This document shows positions 36,331-47,553 of a DNA stretch of 64,000 nt, piece by piece; within the stretch, counting starts at the first letter, position 1; each line of letters opens with the position of its first letter. A program made the position numbers and the translations under genes. Source of the DNA: Saccharina japonica (lineage: Eukaryota > Sar > Phaeophyceae > Laminariales > Laminariaceae); the NCBI GenBank assembly GCA_008828725.1, contig MEHQ01001995.1:369519-433518 (forward strand), written 5' to 3'. Under the pieces are notes generated by a model. The model ran no database searches. It saw only the letters and a list, made by a program, of their open reading frames with translations, and was not told the DNA's origin.

Positions 36331-37795
36331 AAAAATATAAAAATGAGTCAATAAAAAAACATGCTTATCGCTTTTTTCACAGAAGCAATCATATGTCGGG
36401 TACAATAACACCATATCGGCACTCTTTGCGTTGCGAACACGGCATACCCGCAGGTCTAATGCGATGAACTGCTCCCGACCAACGTATAGCTTGTTGGGGT
36501 TGCTAATCTCTACGAGGCGTTGGGGTGCTTGGATCTGCGAGGGGGGACAGGCATTGCTGTTTTTGCATCACGAAACGAAAGTGCTCCGCAGCAAGTATTT
36601 TGGTCGTTTCGGAGCTCCTGTTTGGTATCTACTATTAATAATTGATGTCGTCCCCTAGGACACCCTAGGACACCACGGACGGTCGAATTACTTGCCCGGA
36701 TAGGATCGCCTACTATGAGCAATGCTCGGCGTTTTCGTCGAAAGTCTGAGTTAAAACAGTATCAGCAGCTAGAAAAATGCCGTTCTTCAACTTCGTCTTT
36801 GGGTAACAGAGGTATGAGGAATCGTTTTCGAGAAAGAAAAACTTTTAGTGGTGCAAAAGGCGTCGGATTCATCCGGCCCCGTGAACCAAAAAGTTGCCCA
36901 TGACTTACGCTCTCCAGCACTACTCATAGGGAGGAGCAGTTCTGCGTATTAGAACTGGAGAAATATCGTTTAAGGTAGGGAGTCACGAAAGGTCGAAGTA
37001 ATACGATAAATAGTATTGCAACTAGGACTTATAGTTGGCCCCTTGAGGGCCCCATTTGGTAAAAAATATAAGAGCACATAAAAAACAAATCATTTTTTTT
37101 CAGATGCAATTCTATTTCTGGTAAAATTTCTCCTTCTTCATGACTCCCTACGGAAAACGATATTTCTCTAATGCTAACGCTCAGACTGCCAACATATGAG
37201 CAGTTCTAGAGAGCATAGGTCATGGTCAACATTTGTGTCTCAGGGGCCGGATCGATCCGACGGTATTTTCATCACGAAAGGCGCCTCTTACTCAAAAACG
37301 ACACGCCATACCCCTGGCACCGAAAGACGAATTTTGAAAAAAGGTACGAGTTTCTCCGGCTGCTGATACTTTTTTAGCTCAGATTTCGTCGAGGACGCCG
37401 AACACTATTAACAGTAGTATGTGAACCTTCCTGAGCCTCGAGTTCGACCGTCCGGACACACCTACGTGGCCACAGCAGAGTGTAGATACCAAGCAGGAGC
37501 TCCGAAACAATAAAATGTCTTGCTGCGGAGCACTTTCGTTTCGTGATGCAAACACAGCAATGCGTGCGCTCCCTTGCAGATCCAAGAGCCCTCACACCTT
37601 CTAACGACTAAAACGAACAAGTTATACGTTCGTCTGGAGCAGGTCGGAGTATCAGAACTGTACGTAGCTATGCCGTGTTCTGTAAGGAGTATGGTATTGG
37701 TATTTTCGCACGAAAAATAGTATTGCTGCTGTAAAAACGACAAAAACATACATACATCGTATATACCATGTGGTAAATATGTTTTCAACACTCAA
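36330..37795. mobile_element. Foldback element with arms of about 650 bp
   Basis: The left arm (about 36330-36995) and the right arm (about 37135-37795, inverted) align along their full length. Landmarks in order are AGCAAT, ACGTATA, CACGAAACGAAAGTGCTCCG, GTATCAGCAGC, GTCGGAT..CCGGCCCC and GAGAAATATCGTTT. A spacer of about 140 bp separates them. No coding capacity was recognised. A third arm copy sits at 44375-46705. Confidence 0.7.
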
Positions 37796-38828
37796 GCAGA
37801 ATCAAGCACTCTTTTTTTTCATGATCGAAGTGGACCTTTATACGTAGTGTTGGCCGCGATACTTCTGACTGCTTTACCTGGTCTGTGGTGCCTGGTATTA
37901 TACCATTATACCTGGAGTGAAAGTTCGAAAGGTGAGATTGGGGAAGTTGCGCAACTTTATACGACGTACTTTGAAATTATCAAGTTTCGAATTACGCGTG
38001 ATACGATACGTAGCCGCGTATTATATATATGTACGAGTATACATATTACCAGCTTTGTCATCGCCTTCTGTACGGCTCGGGATCCCATTTTCCTGCTGAA
38101 TCGGGCATTCTCATCCTTCGTACACACTTCGGATTCCAGAATCCGGCATTCTCAGCGTTCGAAGTCGTACCTTATATAGTGATAAGAAATTTCGTTCAGG
38201 GTTTCACGTTTGTTCGTGTTTTTCCTACGTCACGTCGCTTTAGTTTCGACTGCTGTCATCGTTGGTGGTGCTGTTAATACTTCGATACGAAATTTCGTGT
38301 GTGTATGTTTACATTGTATTCTGACTTCATTTTGTCAATACGTGGTCCCCAAACACGTATGATATGTTTACATATATGTGGCTTTCCGGAAACACACGTA
38401 TGTTCTTCCCCGTCTCTCGCTAAATAAATTAATAATACTCCCCCATATCGATACTTATTACGGTATGTAACCTCGTTATTAATTATACGCCCCCTATTAT
38501 TTGTATGTATTTATCCTCCCCCTTCTGCGAAATTAATTAATCCGCACTACTACGTACTCAAGTAGCTAATTCATGAATTCCACCCACCCCCATCCACACT
38601 CTATAGTTCTCTCCCTTTCGCAAAATTAGGTAGTAAGTATTCTCTTTCGCCCTTCGCATTTTTTTTAAATATATATTTCACCAGTACTTCCCTTCTTCCC
38701 CTCGCTGCCTCGGCAAAGTTTTTGCTTTGGCATGGCCCATAGCGAGGGGGAGGGTCTTTCTAGCGAGCAAGGCTAGGCTCATCCTCAAGCGGACCGATAC
38801 CTTCTTGCTGCTGCGCCCCCGCCGCGAA

Positions 38829-38829
38829 N
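38829..38829. other. Single ambiguous base (N)
   Basis: The only N seen in the window, inside a GC-rich stretch; a local assembly or consensus uncertainty. Confidence 0.95.
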
Positions 38830-39109
38830 GTACCCTTGGTTTCTTCGATTCATTTCTTCGATTCACCCGAAAAAAAAGTGTACTGATGAAATTGGGCGGA
38901 ACCGCCCGCTACCCGAAGCGCCTTGTATTACGTACGATCAAGATTCTGTCGAATTGCGCCCATTTTCGTATGGGACGTTTTTTTTCAGAAACAAGGTTTT
39001 TAGATAGATATAAGCTTGGTCACCAGGAACCGGAAAGTGCTCCCACAGGTGTGTGTGTGTGTTCTTCGCATTAAACCGTTATTTCTACCCGTCGACATCC
39101 AGCACACCC

Positions 39110-39230
39110 AGTCAGTGTCCGTGCCGATTTTCCATCCTTTCATCCTAGAGACACCAATTACATGGTCACAAAAGTGTCCGTGCCGATTCTTCATCCTACG
39201 AAGAGAGATACAAGTTATGTGGTCACAAAG
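39110..39230 (+). repeat. Tandem duplication of about 74 bp
   Basis: Two units share GTGTCCGTGCCGATT, then CATCCT and ATGTGGTCACAAA or ACATGGTCACAAA. Confidence 0.65.
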
Positions 39231-40639
39231 CCATGACACAGAGACACTGGGTACGTACGTAAACCGCAACAACGCCCGTGGGGAACAGCCTGGTCTCTGG
39301 GAGAACTACGTAGACGAACCCGTTTGAACGCTAGAATATAAAATAGTTCCACAGGCCACAGGCGGCTTATAATACACGATATTCAGTCCCGGAAATTGTA
39401 TTTTTAGTTCGTTCCGCGCCCGCCCGCAGACCCTCAAAGTCGGGTACTTTCCAGTACGAGTATTAAAAGTATTAATAGTGTAAATGTCTGGACAACGCTC
39501 GCGACCCAGGATTGCCTGACCGGTGGCGTGCCCTCTCGCGCATGCGTGCACGGGATCTACGATAGGTGTCTACGACCCTGGTTTCCACAATAGTATTAAT
39601 ATGTATATCGTAGTAGTCCTCCGGTAGGAGTCAAGGGTTGATACAGAATATTCCTAAGTTAGCTATTGATGCACTCTGATCGGCTTAAGGGTATATTATA
39701 GACGGCTCAATCAACTTGGAGTATTTCCCAGCCATTGCTGTAGTCGAATGGAGATTGCGGGCGTGTAGTTCAGTTTTGGACACGCATAACATGCTGTAGG
39801 GATTTTAGGTGTACCTCTTCGGATTTGTGTATCCTTTCCCTGCTAAGTGTACGTGTTCTTTAGGATTCTCTGATGGCTCTAGCACTTTTGTGACCACGGG
39901 CCGTGATCTTGCTAGATCAGATTATAGGGATTAGCAACTGAAACGAGTTTAATGTGAAGATAACAACAACAACAACAACCCCCCCCCCCTCTATATACAT
40001 AGTGCCCTTTTGCCAAAATTAGTTTATCCACATCAACTCAAGTTAGTGCACAATAAATTGCGTCCACCCCTACCCCATACGTACCTCTACATGTTTATAC
40101 TCGTACGCATTCTCAGCCTTCGTACATACCTCGGATTCCAGAATCCGGCCTTACCATTTAAATATTGAGGTCCAATCAAGTGTATGTATCACGTATCACA
40201 TCATATATATTATCGGTCGTTGCCGTCGGGCGGTGTGACGGTTGCTCAGACGCGTTCCCCCGGGGTTTTCGCGAACAAGAAAAACTTTTAGTGGGTGCTC
40301 AGGCATATCATACGTTTACCCAGATCGGTATGTGATCCCCAACACGATTGATGTGTTTATTTGCCGGGGGCGGATACTGTGTCGGTCCGATCGGGAGGGT
40401 GTTGTGTCAGAGCGTGTCGGGCTGAATAGCGAACCGTGTTTCATTCAGTTTGGATGTTATTGAATTGCGTATTGAATTGCGCTAAGTATTGCCTACGAGT
40501 AGCAATCGAAGTGAGCTCATCAGCAGGCATCGAACGGGTCGTTGGCATGGCACAGGAACTAACTGCTGCTTATTATTCAGCTTCAAAACCCATATTCATA
40601 AATATTTCTTACAAGCATTGTTCATTGCGTCCGGGATCA

Positions 40640-40745
40640 CTGGAGTTGTTTAGCTCCGGGCCCTTGGCATCGGAAAACTGCCATTTGCAGTAACTTTAGC
40701 GTGAAAGCTACGGGGCCTTCAGCTTGGACGGCGGCCATGAACTCT
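40640..40745 (+). repeat. Satellite-flanking repeat, left copy
   Basis: Shares GGGCCCTTGGCATCG, AAAACTG, TTTGCA and GGCGGCC with 44190-44290. The two copies bracket both satellites in direct orientation. Confidence 0.6.
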
Positions 40746-40764
40746 CAACTCGAGCGGTCACTTC

Positions 40765-41660
40765 CCCAGCGTTCGGTTTTCTTCACCAGTGTGTCTGTCG
40801 AGAGTTGTTCTGCGAAGGAATGACTCGAGGTTGTTGTTTTATTGTCAGAGGCAGGTTGTCTTTCTATACACTCGGTGTAAGCTCTTAAACCGAACCGTTC
40901 TTCCCGCGTTCTGTTTTTTTCACCAGTGTGTTTGTCGAGAGTTGTTCTGCGAAGGAATGACTCGAGGTTGTTGTTTTATTGTCAGAGGCAGGTTGCCTTT
41001 CTATAAACTCGGTGTAAGCTCTTAAACCGACCCGTCGTTCCCGCGTTCTGTTTTTTCACCAGTGTGTTCGTCGAGAGATGTAGCGTGAAGGAATTACTAG
41101 AGGTTGTTGTTTTACTGTCAGAGGGGTTGTCTTTCTATACACTTGATGTAAGCTCTTAAACCGAAACGTCCTTCCCGAGTTTTGTTTTTTTCACCAGTGT
41201 GTTCGTCGAGAGGTGTAGCGTGAAGGAATGACTAAAGGTTGTTATTTTATTGTCAGAGGGTTATCTTTCTATACACTCGGTGTAAGCTCTTACACCGAAC
41301 CGTCCTTCCCGCGTTCGTTTTTTTATTGCCAGTGTTTTGTCGAGAGTTGTGCTGCGAAGGAATTACTCGAGGTTGGTTCTACATGTTGTTGAGTATTGAC
41401 GTTGTTTTATTGTCAGAGGGTTTGTCCTTTCTTGGGGTGGCTAAACACTCGGTGTAAGCTCTTAAACCGAACCGTCGTTCCCGCGTTCTGTTTTTTTCAC
41501 CAGTGTGCTTGTTGAGAGTTGTGTGGGAATGGCTCGAGCTTGGATTTACATGTCGTTGAGTTTTGACGTTGTTTTAATGTCAGAGGGGTTGTCTTTCCTT
41601 CGGGTTACTATAAACTCGGTGTAAGCTCTTAAACCGAACCGTCGCTCCCGCGTTAGGTTA
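40765..41660 (+). repeat. Satellite A, units of about 134-170 bp
   Basis: Six or so units carry CACCAGTGTG, GTCGAGAG, GAGGTTGTTGTTTTA, TTGTCAGAGG, CTCGGTGTAAGCTCTTA and AACCG in order. Length varies through internal insertions. No conserved reading frame. Confidence 0.85.
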
Positions 41661-41931
41661 ACTCTTATATAACTAATTTAAACTGCGGATATTTTTCTTC
41701 TTCACCATGTGTTTGATCTAATTAATATGAACTTCCGTCCATTTTTCATAAATTAACCCAAGGGTGTGCGCGGATCTGAATCCCATACACCCCACTACCC
41801 CCCCTATATTGGAGGGGAAAATAAAAACCTTTTTTTTTCCATGTTTTTTTTTGTTGGTCTCACACGCCTCTGCAGACGCTGCTCTACGTACGTGTGTCTA
41901 GCGTCTACTTATACTGCTTGGCTTTGGGTGT

Positions 41932-42005
41932 TGTGAGGGTATTACCTGCTGAGCTATAGGGGTAAAATATCGATCGATTACCCAGCCCAGGGTAATCTTT
42001 ATAAC
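41932..42005 (+). repeat. 74-bp direct repeat, copy 1
   Basis: Nearly identical (two mismatches by eye) to 42200-42273. It contains GGGTATTACCTGCTGAGC and the palindrome GATTACCC...GGGTAATC. Confidence 0.85.
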
Positions 42006-42151
42006 ACTCTGCCCCCCTCTGAACGGCGGGATATTTGGGACGTCGGTACCGTATATGGCCGTACGTTGACCGACCCGCTTCATTTCAGTACCTGGGGAAC
42101 CAGGGAGACGTGCTTTTTTAGGGACGCACGCGCAAGCGTTTCTGAAAAAAG

Positions 42152-42232
42152 AAACGTTCGAAGTGAGATTCGAACCCGTGTCCTGCCGACGGCGCCAAAT
42201 GTGAGGGTATTACCTGCTGAGCTATAGGGGTA
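42152..42232 (-). pseudogene. tRNA-like sequence with A and B boxes
   Basis: On the minus strand TAGCTCAGCAGG matches the A-box consensus exactly, and GGTTCGAATCT differs from the B-box at one base, at tRNA-like spacing. The D and T stems do not pair properly and no clean anticodon arm forms. A tRNA pseudogene or tRNA-derived SINE head is the better reading. Confidence 0.45.
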
Positions 42233-42273
42233 AAAGATCGATCGATTACCCAGCCCAGGGTAATCATTATAAC
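42200..42273 (+). repeat. 74-bp direct repeat, copy 2
   Basis: Second copy of the 41932 repeat; it overlaps the tRNA-like segment on the minus strand. Confidence 0.85.
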
Positions 42274-42421
42274 GGTGTACACTGTGTACACAATGGCCTA
42301 TACAAACATACTGCACAAGGGATGGATGTGTTGTTACTGTCGGGAGGGTCGGAGTTGGGGAACGGCTGCCACACTCGCCACACCAGCCACTCGTATCAAT
42401 ATTGAAAAACAGAAGCACTGA

Positions 42422-44040
42422 CTGGGTGGTGTTGTATTGTCGAGAAGGCCTTGCCTACCCTTGGGAATGCGGGGACGATTCACCCACATCCCCTGCTATT
42501 GTTTAAATAGTTTTAGTATGGAGTTGATTTATATAGGAAATAGTATGGTACTGCGGTTTATGGATGGTCTGATTTCGTTCATAACCTAAGCAGAACCGCT
42601 GGGTGGTGTTGTATCGTCTAGAAGGCCTTGCCTACCCTTGGGAATGCGGGGACGATTCACCAACATCACCTGCTATTGGTTTATATAGCTTTTAGTATGA
42701 AGTTGGTTTATATAGGAAATAGTATGGTACTGCGGTTTATGGATGGTCTGATTTCGTTCATAACCCTAAGCAGAAACGCTGGGTGGTGTTGTATCGTCTA
42801 GAAGGCCTTGCCTACCCTTGGGAATGCGGGGACGATTCACCAACATCCCCTGCTATTGGTTTATATAGGGTTTAGTATGGAGTTGGTTTATATAGGAAAT
42901 AGTATGGTACTGCAGTTTATGGATGGTTTGATTTCGTTTATAACCTCAAGCAGAAACGCTGGGTGGTGTTGTATTGTCTTGAAGGCCTTGCCTATGCTTG
43001 GGAATGCGGGGACGATTCACCAACATCCCCTGCTATTGGTTTATATAGGTTTTAGTATGGAATTGGTTTATATAGGAAATAGTATGGTACTGCGGTTTAT
43101 GGATGGTCTGATTTGGTTCATAACCCTAACTAAGCAGAAACGCTGGGTGGTGTTGTATCGTCTAGAAGGCCTTGCCTACCCATGGGAATGCGGGGACGAT
43201 TCACCAACACCCCCTGCTACTGGTTTGTATAGGTTTTAGTATGGAGTTGGTTTATATAGGAAATAGTATGGTACTGCGGTTTATGGATTGTCTGATTTCG
43301 TTCATAACCTAAGCAGAACCGCTGGGTGGTGTTGTATCGTCTAGAAGGCCTTGCCTACCCTTGGGAATGCGGGGACGATTCACCAACATCCCCTGATATT
43401 GGTTTATATAGTTTTTAGTATGGAGTTGGTTTATATAGGAAAACGTATGGTACTGCGGTTTATGGATGGTCTGATTTCGTTCATAACCCTAACTAAGCAG
43501 AAACGCTGGGTGGTGTTGTATCGTCTAGAAGGCCTTGCCTACCCTTGGGAATGCGGGGACGATTCACCAATATCCCCTGATATTGGTTTATATAGTTTTC
43601 AGTATGTGAGTTGGTTACATAGGAAATAGTATGGTACTGCGGTTTATGGATGGTTTGATTTCGTTCATAACCCTAAGCAGAAACGCTGGGTGGTGTTGTA
43701 TTGTCTAGAAGGCCTTGCCTACCCTTGGGAATGCGGGGACAATTCACCAACACCCCCTGCTATTAGTTTATATAGTTTTTTAGTATGGAGTTGATTTATA
43801 TAGGAAATAGTATGGTACTGCGGTTTATGGACGGTTTGATTTCGTTTATAACCTCAAGCAGAAACGCTGGGTGGTGTTGTATTGTCTTGAAGGCCTTGCC
43901 TATACTTGGGAATGCGGGGACGATTCACCAACATCCCCTGCTAATGGTTTATATTGGTTTTAGTATGGAATTGGTTTATATAGGAAATAGTATGGTACTG
44001 CGTTTATGGATGGTCTGATTTAGTTTATATAGGATTTAGT
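42422..44040 (+). repeat. Satellite B, nine units of about 180 bp
   Basis: Units begin near 42422, 42601, 42781, 42961, 43145, 43324, 43509, 43689 and 43869. Each has GGGTGGTGTTGTAT, AAGGCCTTGCCTA, GGGAATGCGGGGAC, ATATAGGAAATAGTATGGTA and TTCATAACC. Units differ by a few bases or small indels, so 60-codon frames open by chance and break between units. Confidence 0.9.
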
Positions 44041-44189
44041 ATGGTATGTACCCCCCTATACGCCGGAGGGTGCTTAAATAAAAAAATTAACCCCCCCCCC
44101 CCTATATTTGGTATCCAAAAAATAAAATTTGTAGTGTGGTGTCGGGTTTTGGTTTTTTCGGAGACCCTTGATTAACCAAACATTGTTTG

Positions 44190-44290
44190 ACGGGCCCTTG
44201 GCATCGAAAACTGACGTTTGCACTCAATTTAAAATTGCAAGCGGGTCTTAGCTTCGTCGGCGGCCCTTAACGGCCGCCGGCGGAGTCCCC
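44190..44290 (+). repeat. Satellite-flanking repeat, right copy
   Basis: Diverged second copy of the 40640 segment, just right of Satellite B. Confidence 0.6.
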
Positions 44291-44374
44291 TTGTATACTA
44301 CTGTAGATGTAGTCAAGCCTACAGCAGTGGGCGGCCTCCAATCGGTCATGAATAAATGAGAGTTCTTGAGCAGT

Positions 44375-44847
44375 CTTGAGTGTTAAAACATATACGAGAT
44401 ACTCGTAAATATTTCGTCTTTTTTACAGGAGCAATACTATTTATGGTATTATATACCAGGTATATGACATATATAACAACAACACCATACATATCAGTAC
44501 TCCTTACGTAACGCGGCATAGATACAGTTATAATGTTCAGACCTCCGACCGACCGACGTATGGCTTTTTCGTTGAAGTCTTTAGAAGGTGTTGGAACTCT
44601 TGGATCTGCAAGGGAGCGTAGGCATTGCTGTGTTTGCATCGCGAAACCAAAGTGCTCCGCAGCAAGATATTTGGTCGTTTCGGAGCTCCTCCTTGATAGT
44701 ATCTACGCTCGGCTGTGGCCACGTAAACGGCTACGGATGGTCGAACTACAAGCCCAGGTTAGTTCACATACTATCACTATTGTTCCGCGTCTTCGTCGAA
44801 GAACTGAGTTAAAACAGTATCAGCAGCCGGAGAAACTGCCATTTTTA
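44375..44847 (+). repeat. Third copy of the foldback arm, left part
   Basis: It matches the arms of the 36.3-37.8 kb element up to GTATCAGCAGC, then is broken by the TA-flanked element starting at 44848. Confidence 0.7.
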
Positions 44848-44910
44848 ATGAGGAGATATTGATGCGAAGAAGGCCGCAGGCCTTCGAGCATCAATATATG
44901 CTCCTCATAA
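44848..44910 (+). other. Long hairpin at the left end of element copy 1
   Basis: ATGAGGAG pairs with CTCCTCAT, TATTGATGC with GCATCAATA, and GAAGGCC with GGCCTTC around a small loop. Confidence 0.7.
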
Positions 44911-46513
44911 TGGTTGGGTGTGTGCCCGTGGGTGTGTGCCCCTGCTCACGTACAGACACAAATGGACAAAAAACAGTTCTGAAAACTGCCACAGCGTGCC
45001 TTTATTTAAAGAATCCTTAATATTGAGGTTTGTCCGTCCCTCGCACGTCCCTCGCACGTTCGCTTTGCTTTCGCCGTGCGACGCGTACACCGAACCGATT
45101 CAGACGCGCTCGGGACTGATAGACGCCCGCTATTTACGCTTAAAGTTTAGTACTGCTCGTGTCGAAAGCGGTGCCGAAATCGCAGAGCTAGGCCGCATAA
45201 TCACTGCCCTAGCTAACTCTTACCAGTGGCAATTGTCACTGGGATGTTGCGGCAGTAGCAGAGGAAGAGCATCATCACACACACACAGATTGTCACTGGG
45301 ATTTTATATTCAACCTTCCAGATTTGCACCTGCAACAAAACAAACAACCCGCACCACGATCAAACGCTATACCGCCACCACCACCACCACCACCACCACC
45401 ACGACCACCACCGCCACCCTCGCCCCACCAGCCGAAGGAGCACCGGAAGCTGTTGTTGCTCGTAGTAGCTGGTGGGCGTTGGTAGGGTCTTTTTCCCGTG
45501 GTCTGATGATGGTGGTCGGGTGCTTGCTCTGTGGTGGCGATGGTGGCTCAAGAAGAGAGAGCTTTTTGGACCCAGCAAACCAATTCTACCACCTCATCAC
45601 AACCACCCCCACCACCACCCCCACCATAACCACCCCCCCCACCACCACCCCCACCACCATCCACCAAGAGCAGCAGAAGCTTATATTACTCGTGGGGGCT
45701 GGTGTTTGTGGTGGTGTAGTGGTCTCTGTGTGTTATGTTGGCTGTGAGCTTCGTGTTACTCGGTGCCCGCGAGCTTTTGCCTTGTGCACTCCTCTCGCGA
45801 GAAGAACGAGCACCAGTCAGTATCATATACATATAATAAATACATACTGCTGTCTATATTAGACGAGTTTTCAATGTTTGCACTGCTGCTGCTGCTGCTG
45901 CTGCTGCGGGTGCACGTATAATACCTGTACGGTTTCTGCAAACATTTTTTTTTCTTCTTATATATTTGTTTATTTTTTTTGGATAACTTCACTTATCTTG
46001 GTCTTGGAACGATTGTACTAGGTACTTTTTTTTTGCATTTTGCTGTTAAAATTATTCCATTTTTTCAAGTATACCTACGTACGTATTAGACCTATATAGG
46101 AAGGAGCGCGAAAGGAAGGGCGAGATAATAAATGGGATGGAAAAACAAAAAAAAAAAAATGACCACGAACACCGACACCCCACCGACCCACTCCTGTACA
46201 AGGTTTTGCGCTGACGCACATCGCTTCACTAGAAATGTTGGTAGATGGTGTTGGGACAACCGGCCCAGGTATCAACCGACCCACCCTCTCTCACCCACAA
46301 CCCACAACGGACCCCCACCAACCTATATACTCGCGCATGAGCCAAAAAAGGTTTATGTGCTGACACAAATCGCTTAAAATACAAAACGATCCAATCAATG
46401 ACAATTGCAGGAACACAGCAAAAAGAGAAAAACCGCCAACGCAGTAGCTTAATGCAGTTAGGAGTTTGACCACTTGAAGGCGTCTGTCACGCTCCTCATT
46501 CCCACCGTTCTTG
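44848..46513. mobile_element. TA-flanked hairpin-ended element, copy 1 (1.67 kb)
   Basis: It lies inside the foldback arm copy, with TA on both sides. The left end is a long hairpin (44848-44910) that starts ATGAGGAG and ends CTCCTCAT. The right end carries CTCCTCATTCCCACCG before the terminal TA. Inside are a conserved block of about 350 bp, (CCA)n tracts, (CTG)8 near 45884 and a T-rich block. No transposase was recognised. Frames across the CCA tracts are low-complexity. Confidence 0.65.
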
Positions 46514-46705
46514 TAACATTCGTATTTGGGTACCAGGGGTATGGCGAGTCCTGTTTGAGTAAAAGGCACTTTTCATTGTGAAAAAGGGTCTGGTCGATAC
46601 GCCTCCTGAGACAAAAATGTTGACAATGACCTACTACGCTCTCTAAAATCACTCATCATATGACATCGTATGACATCATATGACATCGGTTGCCAGTCTG
46701 AGCAT
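46514..46705 (+). repeat. Third copy of the foldback arm, right part
   Basis: Directly after the TA-flanked element the arm resumes (ATTCGTATTTGGGTACCAGG, then GAGTAAAAGGC, ATGTTGACAATGACC, CAGTCTGAGC) in the same order as in the intact arms. Confidence 0.68.
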
Positions 46706-47219
46706 TGTGTGTGTTGTCTTCACATTAAACACGGTATTTCTACCCAACTACACCAGTACACCCAGTGTCTGTCCTGATTCCCAATCCTAAAGAGATACCA
46801 GTACACAATCTAAAAACGCCTATGAGACAACGAAAAAAGAAAAAGGAAGAAAGAAAAAAAAGAAAATTAATGGGCAAAGCAACTGAGATGCTATAATATA
46901 CCATACCGGCTCCGAGAACACAACCACACGAGCCAAACCAAAAACAAGACCAAAAAGACAATAAAAGGAATTCTGAAATTAAGCATAATGCAAATGACGC
47001 AAGGAGAAAGAAGCGCCCCTCTCAATCCTAAAAGAAGATGTGCCTAAAGACGAACAGATAATAACTGCTGCACAGGCGAAGCAAGACGAAGAAGAGGAAG
47101 GCACCGATATTGGAACCAGAGAAATGTCATTTCACGTACGAGGGAGTCATTAAAAGTAGAAATTATACCAGAAATAGTTCAGCAGTATGACAACTGAAAA
47201 TAAAATGGATGTGTTTCAT

Positions 47220-47300
47220 ATTTAATTCAGGGCAGCAGCCAAAAACATGTACACCTGGTCCGTTCGGGGCCAAAAACAGGTACACACTAACATCAAGTTT
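47220..47300 (-). repeat. Isolated inverted piece of the 258-bp satellite
   Basis: In reverse it reads like the satellite's GTACCTGTTTTTGGCC..CGGACCAGGT segment. Confidence 0.55.
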
Positions 47301-47553
47301 AAAACGCACCCCACGAACCTGCCGTTCCTTGCATCCCAACGCAAAGTAGAGTTTTGTTATGTTTTTCGTGCTCGCCCGGTGGCTGCGTATACGAGTAGCT
47401 GCTATTAATAGTACGAGGAACGAACGCCTGCTGCTGTGTTCTCCCTTCTCAGCTTGCGACACCCCTGGTATTCCAAGTCAACCACAATCCCGAACGGGAG
47501 CCTTCTATCTCGTATTATTTCGGCGGAGGTGTGCAGGCAGATATTATATATAC

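Larger units (their letters stand above)
37796..40640. other. Intergenic stretch, no supported gene
   Basis: Holds a 74-bp tandem duplication (39110-39230), a dispersed tail motif (39055), (CAA)n followed by poly-C (39963-39990) and a fragment of the foldback arm (about 40265-40300). No protein was recognised. Confidence 0.5.

Noticed and set aside
42808..43629. 60-residue repeat protein in Satellite B
   Set aside because: The unit length near 180 bp opens frames by chance; single-base indels and stops differ between units, so no conserved protein exists.
44918..45862. 314-codon open frame on the plus strand
   Set aside because: It crosses the CCA tract of the TA-flanked element; most of its length is Thr/Pro low complexity, and the matching region in copy 2 does not keep the frame.
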